Source: JBGZFC01 sp964346495 (GTDB lineage Bacteria > Bacteroidota > Bacteroidia > Bacteroidales > Dysgonomonadaceae). From it: a DNA stretch of 27,780 nt. The notes below the pieces were generated by a model. The model had not been told where the DNA came from and ran no database searches. It saw nothing but the letters and a program-made list of their open reading frames with translations. Of the stretch, positions 16,691 through 25,486 are shown one piece after another. The stretch covers positions 1 to 27,780 of the forward strand of contig CAYFUW010000019.1 of assembly GCA_964346495.1 (NCBI GenBank). The letters are read 5' to 3'. The translations under genes and the position numbers were made by a program. Each line of letters opens with the position of its first letter. Within the stretch, counting starts at the first letter, position 1.

Positions 16691-17165
16691 TGTACAGATC
16701 AACTTGGATTGAACCTGGATAATGTAGCCGTATTTGGAGGTATTCCTGTACCTGATTACACTTACACTATAACCAGAAATGGAACTGAAATCGCAAACGG
16801 TCTTACAGAAACTTCTTACACAGACAATAACGTTTCCGATGGAAGCTACGAATACTGCGTTGAAGTAGTATATCCAAATTGTACATCAGACGCTGCATGT
16901 GCAGAACCTATCGTTATCAATAGCATCGACAGTGAATTTGCAGAAACTTTTAAAGTATATCCAAATCTTGCAAAAGACATTATCAATGTAGAGGGAGATG
17001 TCGCAAATATTGTAATGTACAATTCAGTTGGTCAGGCTGTTAGAACTAATTTAAATGACGGACAAATTGATGTATCATCATTAGAAAACGGTATTTACTA
17101 CTTAGTGATAAAAGGTTCAGATAGAACTCAAAGAGTTGAAAAGGTGATTATTGCAAAATAAAATT

Positions 17166-17222
17166 TTAGCCTTTAGCCATTTGGCTACTGAGCTTGTCGA
17201 AGTATGGCTGTTAGCCTTTAGC
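17166..17222. repeat. Short interspersed repeat fragments
   Basis: ttagcctttagc occurs at 17166-17177 and 17211-17222, with a small hairpin tagcca-tt-tggcta (17174-17187) and a gagcttgtcgaag segment of the kind found scattered in Bacteroidota spacers. Confidence 0.5.
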
Positions 17223-17243
17223 TATTAGCTATAAGGATATTTT

Positions 17244-17286
17244 TAAGGGTAGTGTGGTATTAATCCGCATTACCCTTATTTTTTTA
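17244..17286 (+). terminator. Rho-independent terminator after adhesin gene
   Basis: taagggtagtgtgg (17244-17257) pairs with ccgcattaccctta (17265-17278), 14 bp with two G.U pairs and a 7-base loop, followed by a T-run (17279-17285). Confidence 0.85.
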
Positions 17287-17390
17287 CCAACTAAAAACTG
17301 TTAGGTTTATTATTTATTAGCCATTTTTTTTGCTCATTTCATCGGGAAAAAGGACCCAATTCGTCGATTTTCTATTGCATAATCTACTTG

Positions 17391-17411
17391 TTTACACTTT
17401 CTTTGTGTAAA
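17391..17411. promoter_or_regulatory. Inverted repeat, possible operator of LiaF-like gene
   Basis: Perfect tttacac-tttcttt-gtgtaaa, 20 bases upstream of the ATG at 17431. The size fits a dimeric regulator site or a short mRNA hairpin. Confidence 0.35.
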
Positions 17412-17430
17412 ACATTAAAAAAATATTTTT

Positions 17431-18201
17431 ATGGAAAAGAAAAATCAAAAAATGAATTTATCGAGCAGATACAAAGTTGGTATATTTGGTCTGCTATTAA
17501 TTTTAGTGGGATTACTGTTTCTTGCTTTTAATTTTGGATGGATCAACTCTGAACTTCGCTCTGTTATTTTTTCATGGCCCATGATTTTTATAATCATTGC
17601 TATATTTAATATTTCAGATAAAAGGTTTTCGAGTGCACTAATCTGGTTTTTATTAGGTCTGTTTTTTTTAATACCACGTATTGCAATTGTTCATCCGAAA
17701 CTTTTGCCCGGCATCGATAGTAATTTTGCAAAATACTATTGGCCTGTTCTGCTAATTTTTCTGGGTATTGGAATTCTTTTTAAGATTTTGTTCGAAAGAA
17801 AAAAGACAACTCATATTCATATTAATAATGATGAGAAAAAACAGATAAATATTGTGGACAGAAATGAAGGAGTTTATGAAAGAAGAGTGATCTTTGGAGG
17901 AATTAAAGATGTGTTTTTGGAACCTGTTTTTAGAGGAGGTAAAATTGATGTAACATTTGGTGGTGTAGAAGTTGATTTACGCCGCACTTCACTTCCCGAA
18001 GGCGACACATACATTTACGTTCAGTCTGTTTTTGGTGGCATAACATTGTTTTTACCAGACGACTGGATTGTGGTTCCCGAAGTTAGTACTATAATGGGAG
18101 GTATAGAAAATAAGCATTTATCAACTATAGAAAATTCAGATTCAACACGCAGATTAATTATCTATGGTGAAGTAATTTTTGGTGGAGTAGAAATTAAATA
18201 A
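17431..18201 (+). CDS. LiaF-like membrane protein (LiaF transmembrane + cell-wall-active antibiotic response domain)
   Basis: 256 aa. Four transmembrane helices lie in the first half (about residues 15-33, 44-60, 65-85, 100-121), starting KVGIFGLLLILVGLLFLAFN. The soluble C-terminal half, from about residue 150, is a beta-repeat domain with recurrent F/V-GG-(I/V) units: VIFGGIKDVF, VTFGGVEVDL, SVFGGITLFL, TIMGGIENK, VIFGGVEIK. This is the layout of LiaF/VraT-type envelope-stress proteins, where the C-terminal domain senses or transmits cell-envelope damage to a partner regulator. In Bacteroidota such genes commonly sit before a membrane LytTR regulator, as here (23-bp spacing). The exact stimulus is unknown. 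Confidence 0.82.
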   Translation: MEKKNQKMNLSSRYKVGIFGLLLILVGLLFLAFNFGWINSELRSVIFSWPMIFIIIAIFNISDKRFSSALIWFLLGLFFLIPRIAIVHPKLLPGIDSNFAKYYWPVLLIFLGIGILFKILFERKKTTHIHINNDEKKQINIVDRNEGVYERRVIFGGIKDVFLEPVFRGGKIDVTFGGVEVDLRRTSLPEGDTYIYVQSVFGGITLFLPDDWIVVPEVSTIMGGIENKHLSTIENSDSTRRLIIYGEVIFGGVEIK

Positions 18202-18224
18202 TTCGCTAAGAAAGGGAAATAACA

Positions 18225-19047
18225 ATGAAGTTTTCAAAAAAACTCTTGCTCTTGTTATCAATAACGGGATTATGCGTCTTGTATGCCTTGCTTTATACAC
18301 TTTCGACACACCGTTTAGTCATATTTCCTATTTCTCAACTAATAATCGAAGGACTATTAGGTGCATTACTTTTTTTCGCTTTATTTTCTCTACTCTGGAG
18401 AGTGATGAGGTATGGCAATTTTCAATCGTTCGACATATATCAAAGATTTATAAACTATACTGCATTAGGTATTCTGATTGTTTTTATTTGGAGTACGATA
18501 AATCACGGAATATCGCTCATTATATTCGGTTCTGAAGATATGGTTGAAATCACTAAAATAATTCCTATTAAAGCATTTATTGCCTTTTTGATTTATCTTG
18601 TAGTTGTTCAGTATTTCAAAACAAAACTTTCTCAGCCTTCTTCTAACAACGAAATAGAATTGAATTTGGAAGATGTTTTGGATGAACCGTATGAAGTTGA
18701 AGAGGACGATATTCAGTTTTTAGAAAGAATTGTAGTAAAAACCGGACAAAAAAATAGATGTTATTTATGTTGAAGAAATTGTCTATTTTCAGGCTGAGGG
18801 AGATTATGTGCGCATCATTACAGACTCGGGAAGATTTTTGAAAGAAGAAACAATGAAGTATTTTCAATCGCATCTTCCCGAAGAGCAATTTGTCAGGGTA
18901 CACCGCTCTTATTTAGTGAATATTTCAAAAATACTTCGCATTGAATTATACGAAAAACAATATCAACAACTCACTCTAAACAATGGTGACAAACTGAGAA
19001 TAAGTGCGTCAGGTTATAAAAAGCTACGTGAAACACTGCATCTGTAA
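18225..19047 (+). pseudogene. Membrane-anchored LytTR DNA-binding regulator split by A7 frameshift
   Basis: The first reading frame (18225-18773) gives four hydrophobic helices (about residues 5-25, 32-60, 78-102, 112-130) and a linker ending IQFLERIVVKTGQKN. It then stops at a TGA (18771-18773). Leaving out one A from the run of seven at 18748-18754 restores QKIDVIYVEEIVYFQAEGDY and continues through VHRSYLVNISKILRIELYEK to RETLHL, a complete LytTR DNA-binding domain; the repaired protein would have 273 aa. The family is a LytTR domain attached to an N-terminal membrane region, acting as a transcription regulator, probably with the preceding LiaF-like protein. The break may be a sequencing or assembly error, a true mutation, or slippage at the A-run. 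Confidence 0.85.
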
Positions 19048-19112
19048 CAAAATCTTATTGTAAACTTTGTTAAAACCAAGAAAACCAATTTCAGTTTTTT
19101 AGTTTTCATAGT

Positions 19113-19120
19113 TATCTTTG
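19113..19120 (+). promoter_or_regulatory. -7 promoter element (TATCTTTG) of the TetR/efflux operon
   Basis: Exact TAnnTTTG, 18 bases upstream of the ATG at 19139. A degenerate TTTC (19089-19092) lies at roughly the spacing of a -33 box. Confidence 0.5.
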
Positions 19121-19138
19121 TGCTGTTTTTGAAATAAT

Positions 19139-19756
19139 ATGATGACATTAAAAGAGAGAATATTAAAAGAAGCAGGTAATCTATTTTACCAATATGGTAT
19201 AAAGGGAGTATCAATGGATGAATTATCATCTGCTATAGGTATTTCCAAACGTACAATCTATGAAAATTTTAAAGATAAGGAAGAAATATTGTACACCTTT
19301 TTAGAAAACAAAAAAGAGGAAAGAAATAAAACAGTTATAGAGTTTATTAATAGCTCAGATAATATAATTGAGGTATTCCTCCAAATCATAGATTTTCATA
19401 AAAACAAGGAGATGCCCACAAACAAATTCTACGAAGATATTTATAAATATTATCCTCGCATTTACAAATCGATTCAGAAAGAGATGGAGAAAAATAAAAT
19501 TTATATGAAAGAATTTCTCCAAAAGGGAGTAGCCGATGGCTACATTCGTGAAAATTTGAATACAGATGTAGCAGCCTTTTTAGTTGAAGAAAGTAGCTAC
19601 ACATATATACGTGCATCTTATCTTGAAAAGCCACCCTTCTCCTTTGAAGAACTTTTTCAGACAATGATGGTTAACTTTATTCGCGGTATATCCACTAATA
19701 AAGGAATAGAAATAATAGACGAATATCTTGCAAACAAAACAAATAAAAACAATTAA
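19139..19756 (+). CDS. TetR/AcrR family transcriptional regulator
   Basis: 205 aa with an N-terminal helix-turn-helix at about residues 24-50 (MDELSSAIGISKRTIYENFK DKEEIL, continuous in the protein), the classic TetR signature. The C-terminal ligand domain is all-helical and lacks identifiable ligand residues. It is the first gene of the efflux cluster; TolC begins 7 bp after its stop, so it most likely represses its own operon in response to a pump substrate. An ATG ATG doublet begins the gene; either codon could be used. Imperfect inverted repeats between 19045 and 19107 are possible operator sites. Confidence 0.92.
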   Translation: MMTLKERILKEAGNLFYQYGIKGVSMDELSSAIGISKRTIYENFKDKEEILYTFLENKKEERNKTVIEFINSSDNIIEVFLQIIDFHKNKEMPTNKFYEDIYKYYPRIYKSIQKEMEKNKIYMKEFLQKGVADGYIRENLNTDVAAFLVEESSYTYIRASYLEKPPFSFEELFQTMMVNFIRGISTNKGIEIIDEYLANKTNKNN

Positions 19757-19763
19757 TTACTAT

Positions 19764-21218
19764 ATGAGAACTAAACATTTAGCTATCGTTTTATTGATTG
19801 CTTGCGGTCTGCTGAAAGTCAACTTCACTTCAGCTCAAAAGGCTCAAACATTGCTTTTGGACCTTGAAACGGCAATAGAAATTGCATTAAACGAAAATCC
19901 ATCGGTAAAAATAGCCGATATGGAGATTACTAAGAAACAATATGCCCAAAAAAGTGCTTACGGTGCTCTGTTGCCACAAATTGATTTGATAGGACAATAT
20001 CAACGTGCAATCCAGAGACAAACCGTATATTTTGATGGTGGTTTCGGTATGGGAATGGGTGATATTGACCCTACTCAATACTCACCCGAAGAGTTATTCA
20101 TTATGAAAACCGTAGCCAAAATGTTTGCTCCCGACCCGGAAGCATCTGCCGAAGGAATACAGATGGGACGATTAAATGTTTATACTGCGGGATTAAATGT
20201 AAGTATGCCTTTAGTCGTACCTGCTTTGTGGAAAAATATTCAGATGAGCAAAATCGATTTAGAACTCGCCTTGGAGAAGGCACGCTCATCTAAAATCAAC
20301 TTGGTAAATCAGGTAAAAAAATCATTCTACTCCCTGCTCCTTGCTCAAGCGAGTTACGATGTTTTCAAAAAGAATTACAGTACAGATTCAATCAATCTGG
20401 AAAATATTAAAAACAGATTCAACCAAGGCGTAGTAGCAGAATATGACGTAGTTACAGCTGATGTTAGATTAAAAAGCCTTATCCCTAATATTTTACAATC
20501 GGAAAACATGATTAAAATAGCCGAATTGCAACTAAAAATGCTTATCGGTATAGATAGTGAAGTGCCAATGCAAGTGATTGGCACACTCGACAACTACAGA
20601 GATAAAATGTCTGACATGATAATTCCTGTCGATACAACTCTAATGCAGAACAGCGACATAAAACAGTTTAATATGCAAATGAATATGGCAAAGAAAGCTA
20701 AAGAGATACAAAAATTGCAATTTGCACCTTCACTGGTAACTACATTCAACTATATGTACATGAGCCAGAACAACGATTTCAAGTTTAAAGATTATCGCTG
20801 GGACCCATACTCCACCCTTGGCATTGCTCTTTCAATACCTTTGTTCAATGGCGGACAACGTTATCACAATCTGAAGCAGTCCGAGATACAACTGTGGCAA
20901 CTTCAAGAACAACGTAAAGATGTGGAAAGAGGACTTAAGTTGGCGATAAAAAACAATTACAATCTGATGGCGAAAAGCTACGAGCAAGTTGCCGCTGCCG
21001 AATCGTCTGTTGCTTTGGCAAAAAAGGGTTATGAAATTACATTGAAACGTTACGAAACCGGAATGGGTACAATAGTGGATGTAAATGCTGCCGCTTTAGC
21101 TGTTACTTCTGCCGAATTACAGTACCAAAATGCCATATACGAATACCTGTCAGCTAAGTCTGACTTGGAAAAAGTACTCGGTTACGATATCGCACCGATA
21201 GAAGAGAACAAAAATTAA
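19764..21218 (+). CDS. TolC-family outer membrane efflux protein
   Basis: Outer-membrane channel of the tripartite pump, 484 aa. I start it at ATG 19764 because this gives an intact signal peptide (MRTKHLAIVLLIACGLLKVNFTSAQ split here as MRTKHLAIVLLIA... ending TSAQ) and avoids overlap with the TetR gene, although the frame is open from an ATG at 19728. Two OEP repeats are visible: the first around LDLETAIEIALNENPSVKIA, with long coiled-coil helices (LEKARSSKINLVNQVKKSFY), and the second around LKLAIKNNYNLMAKSYEQV with YETGMGTIVDVNAAALAV. An unusual Gly/Met-rich insert (GGFGMGMGDIDPTQ) lies near residue 95. Next gene 36 bp downstream. Confidence 0.92.
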   Translation: MRTKHLAIVLLIACGLLKVNFTSAQKAQTLLLDLETAIEIALNENPSVKIADMEITKKQYAQKSAYGALLPQIDLIGQYQRAIQRQTVYFDGGFGMGMGDIDPTQYSPEELFIMKTVAKMFAPDPEASAEGIQMGRLNVYTAGLNVSMPLVVPALWKNIQMSKIDLELALEKARSSKINLVNQVKKSFYSLLLAQASYDVFKKNYSTDSINLENIKNRFNQGVVAEYDVVTADVRLKSLIPNILQSENMIKIAELQLKMLIGIDSEVPMQVIGTLDNYRDKMSDMIIPVDTTLMQNSDIKQFNMQMNMAKKAKEIQKLQFAPSLVTTFNYMYMSQNNDFKFKDYRWDPYSTLGIALSIPLFNGGQRYHNLKQSEIQLWQLQEQRKDVERGLKLAIKNNYNLMAKSYEQVAAAESSVALAKKGYEITLKRYETGMGTIVDVNAAALAVTSAELQYQNAIYEYLSAKSDLEKVLGYDIAPIEENKN

Positions 21219-21254
21219 TAAAAGAATAATCAACAACAGAAAAAATATAGCTTT

Positions 21255-22271
21255 ATGAAAAGAATTAATTTGTTTAAATACATCACTTTGACATTTATTA
21301 TTTTATTGTCATCTTGCGGTGGAAATAGCAAAAAAACAACCGAAGAGGTAAAGGAGATACCTAAAGTACGTGTCGAAACTGTTGAATTAGTTCCTGTTGA
21401 CCAACTATCGGTTTTTACAGCAACAGTAGAAGCATCTTCAGTTAACAATATTGCACCTGCAATGCCCGGACGCATCAGAGAAATTCGTGTAGATGTAGGC
21501 AGTCGTGTTGCAAAAGGTCAATTGCTGGTAACAATGGATGGCACAAACTACTCTCAACAACAAACTCAATTGGCTACTCTGAAAAGAGATTACGAGCGTT
21601 TTTCGGAACTTTATAATGTTGGCGGAATTTCTAAACAACAACTCGACCAACTAAAAGCACAACTCGATGTAGCCGAAGCTTCTTTGAAAAACTTAGGCGA
21701 AAACACACGCCTTACAAGCCCGATAAGCGGTGTTGTAACTGCACGAAACTACGACCCGGGCGATGTTGCTGCAGGATTACCGATTCTTACCGTTGAGTCA
21801 ATCAACCCGGTAAAAGTAGTTATTAACGTATCAGAAGCATTCTACAGCAAAATAACCAAAGGAATGCCGGCTAAAATAGAAATTGACGCATTAGATGGAG
21901 AAGAGTTTGAAGGTAAAGTATCGTTGATACACCCTACCCTAAATGCAAGTTCACGTACATTTCCTGTAGAGATTGAACTTAACAACAAAGATCTTCGTGT
22001 TCGTCCCGGAATGTTCTCGAGAGTAACAATGAACTTTGGCACAAACGATCGTCCACTTGTTGCCGATATGGCTGTATTAAAGCAATCCGGCTCAAACGAC
22101 AGATACGTTTTCGTGGAAAAAGACAGAAAAGCCGTTTACACATTAGTTGAATTAGGTGTAAGAATTGGAGACAAATATGAAATTGTTTCAGGATTGAACA
22201 GTGGAGACAGAGTTATCACTGATGGAAATGCGGGACTTATCAATGGAAATGAAGTAGAGGTAGTGAAATAA
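21255..22271 (+). CDS. RND efflux periplasmic adaptor (membrane fusion) lipoprotein
   Basis: 338-aa adaptor bridging the inner-membrane RND pump and the TolC channel. It has a lipoprotein signal ending LLSSC (Cys21). Order of elements: barrel-sandwich half-motif NNIAPAMPGRIREIRVDVGS at about 59-78, a short alpha-hairpin (LATLKRDYERFSELYNVGGISK), the second lipoyl-like half RLTSPISGVVTARNYDPGD, the beta-barrel (VKVVINVSEAFYSKITKGMPAKIEI) and the membrane-proximal domain with VRPGMFSRVTMNF. No metal-binding N-terminal extension is present, which argues for a drug/hydrophobic-compound pump over a heavy-metal pump. It lies 36 bp after TolC and 50 bp before the RND gene. Confidence 0.93.
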   Translation: MKRINLFKYITLTFIILLSSCGGNSKKTTEEVKEIPKVRVETVELVPVDQLSVFTATVEASSVNNIAPAMPGRIREIRVDVGSRVAKGQLLVTMDGTNYSQQQTQLATLKRDYERFSELYNVGGISKQQLDQLKAQLDVAEASLKNLGENTRLTSPISGVVTARNYDPGDVAAGLPILTVESINPVKVVINVSEAFYSKITKGMPAKIEIDALDGEEFEGKVSLIHPTLNASSRTFPVEIELNNKDLRVRPGMFSRVTMNFGTNDRPLVADMAVLKQSGSNDRYVFVEKDRKAVYTLVELGVRIGDKYEIVSGLNSGDRVITDGNAGLINGNEVEVVK

Positions 22272-22321
22272 AAACTCACAAAAATCAATCTTTTATCAAA
22301 ACATTTTAAAATAGCATAAAA

Positions 22322-25300
22322 ATGAAATTATATGAAAAATCTGTAAGAAATCCGGTAGGAACTTCACTGATTTTTATTGGCGTTGTTCTGATTGGATTAC
22401 TGTTTTACAGACAGCTCCCGATAGACCTGTATCCAGAAATCGAGATGAATATGGTTTCGGTAATGACAACATATCCGGGAGCCGGTTCAGACGATATAGA
22501 AGCGAACGTAACAAGACCGCTTGAAGATGTTTTAAACGCAACTGAGAATATCAAAAAAATCACATCACAATCTAAAGACGGAATATCTATAATTATGCTT
22601 GAATTCCAATGGGGATCTGACATGACCAGCATAATGAACGATGTCCGTGACAAAGTGGATATGATTTCCGGCTTTCTACCCGATGGAACAAATGACCCTA
22701 TGATTCTCAAGTTCAGTTCAGATATGATACCTGTAATGGTTCTTTCGGCTACTGCAAACGAGAGTGCCAGTGCACTGTATAAAATTTTGGATGAACAAGT
22801 TGCAGGTCCGCTCAACAGGATATCGGGTGTTGGTGCCATATCTATTGCAGGTGCACCACAACGTGAAATACAAGTAAACGTTATTCCCGAAAAACTGGAA
22901 GCATACAACATGTCTGTTGAGCAAATTGCACAAAAAATTGCAACTGAAAACGTAAACGTTCCTGCAGGAAGTTTCGATGTGGGCTCACAAACATATCTGC
23001 TTCGACTGGAAGGTGAATTTGACGAAAGTCAAGAGTTAAACAACATTGTAGTTGGCAGTTACATGGGGCAATCCATCTATCTGAGGGATGTTGCATCTGT
23101 GAACGATACGGTCCAGAACAAAGTAATGGAAAACTACACAAACGGCAATCGCAGCGCCAGCATAGTTGTTCAGAAGCAAACCGGTTCAAACACTGTAAAA
23201 ATTGTTGATACAATAAAAAAACAGTTACCGGAACTTCAAAAAACTCTACCTCCCGATATCGAAATCATCACAGTGATGGACTCGTCTGATCATATAAAGA
23301 CATCTATCAATAGTTTGTTAGAGACAATTTTACTTGCTCTTATCATTGTTGGAATAATCGTTCTGTTCTTCCTTGGACGTTGGCGGGCAACCATCATTAT
23401 TATGGTAACTATTCCTATTTCGCTAATCGGATCATTCATTTATCTTCGATTAACTGGGAATACGATTAATATCATATCCTTGTCAGCACTATCTATAACC
23501 ATAGGTATGGTGGTTGACGATGCTATTGTAGTTTTGGAAAATATTACTACTCACATCGAGCGTGGCAGCCGTCCTCGACAAGCTGCAATTTACGGAACGG
23601 AGGAGGTTTCACTGTCGGTAATTGCATCAACACTTACCATTATTGCCGTATTTTTACCAATGACAATGGTAGGTGGCTTTGCAGGAGTAATGTTCAAACA
23701 ATTGGGTTGGATGGTTACCATTATTATCTCTTTATCATTAATCATTTCGCTTACTCTTACTCCTATGATGAGTGCTAATATGATGCGCGCAAATAAGAAT
23801 AAGAAGTTAAGCTTGTATGATAAATGGTACAACAGAACTATTATCCCACTTTTAAACAAACTCGATGAAAGTTACGCGAAACTTCTTAACAGAATATCCC
23901 GAAGAAGAAGATTTACACTTGGAGTAATTACTCTTATTGCAGTAGCAGGTATTGTTATCAGTGCGTTAACACTAAAAACCGAGTTTATGCCGGCTTCCGA
24001 CAACAACGTTATATCTATGAGCGTTGAGTTACCAACAGGTACACGCATGGAAATTGCCAGAGAAACCGGGCATCGCATTGCAAAAATGATTGAAGAGAAA
24101 TATCCCGAAATTCTAATTTCATCATTCTCTGTTGGAACTGCCGATGATAATAATATGTTTGCCTCAATGCAAAATAACGGTTCCAACATAATGAACTTCA
24201 ATATTAGAACAAAAGAGGCGAAATTCAGAAAGAAAACTATTTACGACATATCGGACGAATTACGTAAAGATTTGGCATCAATGCCTGAAGTAAGCAAGTT
24301 TGTTGTTACACCCAGTGGTGGAATGGGTGGAATGGGTGGCGGAAGTAATATGACAGTCGATATTTACGGTTACAATTTAGAAGAGACTGACAAACTAGCT
24401 GCCGAAATGAAGGAAAAACTGGAGAAGATTGAAGGACTTCGCGACGTTGTAATTTCACGAAAAGATTATCGTGTAGAATATCGTATCGATTTTGACAGAG
24501 AAAAGCTCTCACTCAACGGATTAACTATGGCCACCGCGGCAAATGCAGTGAGAAACCGGATTAACGGACTTACTATGACGCAGTTTCGTGAAGATGGCGA
24601 AGAGTATGACATCCGTGTACGCTACGATGAGGCTTATCGTCAATCGATAGAAGATATAGAAAATATACTTATCTACAACCCGATGGGTGTAGGAGTTCGT
24701 GTTCGCGACTTAGGTAAAGTTGTAGAAAGTTCATCTCTGCCACAAATAGACCGTCAGGACAGAGAACGTATAGTTTCGGTAAAAGGCTCAATATACAGAC
24801 GAGCATTAAGCGATGTCTCTGCTGATGTGAATGCAGCTATATCTACATTGGAAGTACCATCAGGAATACAAGTGGAAATAAGTGGTTCGGTAGAAGACCA
24901 ACAAGAAGCATTTAGCGATTTAGGACTACTACTGCTTATCGTTAGTATTTTGGTTTATATCGTATTAGCTTCTCAGTTTGAGTCACTCACATATCCGTTT
25001 ATAATTGTACTTTCAATTCCATTTGCATTTATTGGTTCACTATTAATGTTATCTATCACAGGAGAACCTGTAGGTATGATGGGGCTTGTAGGGCTGATAA
25101 TGCTTGTTGGAATGGTTGTGAAGAATGGTATTGTTTTGGTCGATTACATCAACCTAAATCGCGAGCGAGGCATGTCTATTATTACGGCGGTGGTCAACGG
25201 TGGTAGATCGAGACTACGCCCTGTATTGATGACTACTCTTACCACAATTTTAGGAATGATACCACTGGCAATAGGTACCGGACAAGGCTCCGAAATGTGG

Positions 25301-25486
25301 CAAGCGTTAGGTATTGCTATTATCGGGGGTATGACATTCTCTACCATTATTATATTGGTTCTTATCCCGGTGTTATACTCTATTTTTGGAGGATTTGGCG
25401 TAAAACGTCAACGTAAGAAACATTACGAACGTGTACAACGCTACAATACAATTTTATCTCAAACACTTAAAACAGAAGTAGAATGA
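22322..25486 (+). CDS. RND family efflux transporter, HAE1/AcrB type
   Basis: Inner-membrane proton-driven pump, 1054 aa, the full AcrB-like length. The N-terminus MKLYEKSVRNPVGTSLIF leads into TM1. The first porter domain has YPGAGSDDIEANVTRPLED. TM4 carries the proton-relay pair Asp399-Asp400 in GMVVDDAIVVLENI; the double Asp is typical of HAE1 drug exporters, whereas metal pumps usually have a single Asp there. The second half repeats the plan, with SLLLLI-type TM7 and GLIMLVGMVVKNGIVLVDYI at TM10. A Gly/Met-rich loop (GGMGGMGGGSNM) lies near residue 665. Its stop overlaps the next gene's start by 4 bp (ATGA), so translation is coupled. Confidence 0.96.
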   Translation: MKLYEKSVRNPVGTSLIFIGVVLIGLLFYRQLPIDLYPEIEMNMVSVMTTYPGAGSDDIEANVTRPLEDVLNATENIKKITSQSKDGISIIMLEFQWGSDMTSIMNDVRDKVDMISGFLPDGTNDPMILKFSSDMIPVMVLSATANESASALYKILDEQVAGPLNRISGVGAISIAGAPQREIQVNVIPEKLEAYNMSVEQIAQKIATENVNVPAGSFDVGSQTYLLRLEGEFDESQELNNIVVGSYMGQSIYLRDVASVNDTVQNKVMENYTNGNRSASIVVQKQTGSNTVKIVDTIKKQLPELQKTLPPDIEIITVMDSSDHIKTSINSLLETILLALIIVGIIVLFFLGRWRATIIIMVTIPISLIGSFIYLRLTGNTINIISLSALSITIGMVVDDAIVVLENITTHIERGSRPRQAAIYGTEEVSLSVIASTLTIIAVFLPMTMVGGFAGVMFKQLGWMVTIIISLSLIISLTLTPMMSANMMRANKNKKLSLYDKWYNRTIIPLLNKLDESYAKLLNRISRRRRFTLGVITLIAVAGIVISALTLKTEFMPASDNNVISMSVELPTGTRMEIARETGHRIAKMIEEKYPEILISSFSVGTADDNNMFASMQNNGSNIMNFNIRTKEAKFRKKTIYDISDELRKDLASMPEVSKFVVTPSGGMGGMGGGSNMTVDIYGYNLEETDKLAAEMKEKLEKIEGLRDVVISRKDYRVEYRIDFDREKLSLNGLTMATAANAVRNRINGLTMTQFREDGEEYDIRVRYDEAYRQSIEDIENILIYNPMGVGVRVRDLGKVVESSSLPQIDRQDRERIVSVKGSIYRRALSDVSADVNAAISTLEVPSGIQVEISGSVEDQQEAFSDLGLLLLIVSILVYIVLASQFESLTYPFIIVLSIPFAFIGSLLMLSITGEPVGMMGLVGLIMLVGMVVKNGIVLVDYINLNRERGMSIITAVVNGGRSRLRPVLMTTLTTILGMIPLAIGTGQGSEMWQALGIAIIGGMTFSTIIILVLIPVLYSIFGGFGVKRQRKKHYERVQRYNTILSQTLKTEVE

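Larger units (their letters stand above)
13967..17161 (+). pseudogene. T9SS-secreted HagA/gingipain-like adhesin, two in-frame stops
   Basis: One frame of 1064 codons interrupted by TGA at 14282-14284 (codon 106) and TAA at 15596-15598 (codon 544), with no frameshift. Pieces: 13967-14284 (signal peptide MRKLTLLFTFLLSIIFGIKA), 14285-15598 and 15599-17161. Domains: cleaved-adhesin/choice-of-anchor-J domain 1 at codons about 232-396 (NENFENGIPSDWTQIDADGD, YERNIELPAGIKYVAFRHYN), an FN3-like segment, a HagA-like segment (HDVWGDGSGYQLLLDAD), adhesin domain 2 at about 760-924, a second FN3-like segment, and a T9SS C-terminal sorting domain from about 989 (FKVYPNLAKD, ending VEKVIIAK). In Porphyromonas gingivalis haemagglutinins, from memory, the second stop aligns with a Leu in FEYLIPANADPV, so TTA to TAA is a likely single change. 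Both stops could instead be sequence errors. If read through it would be a surface adhesin. Confidence 0.85.

Noticed and set aside
18748..18754. Programmed -1 ribosomal frameshift at the A-run
   Set aside because: The LytTR domain is in the +1 frame. A -1 shift at the run meets a TAG at 18755-18757 immediately.
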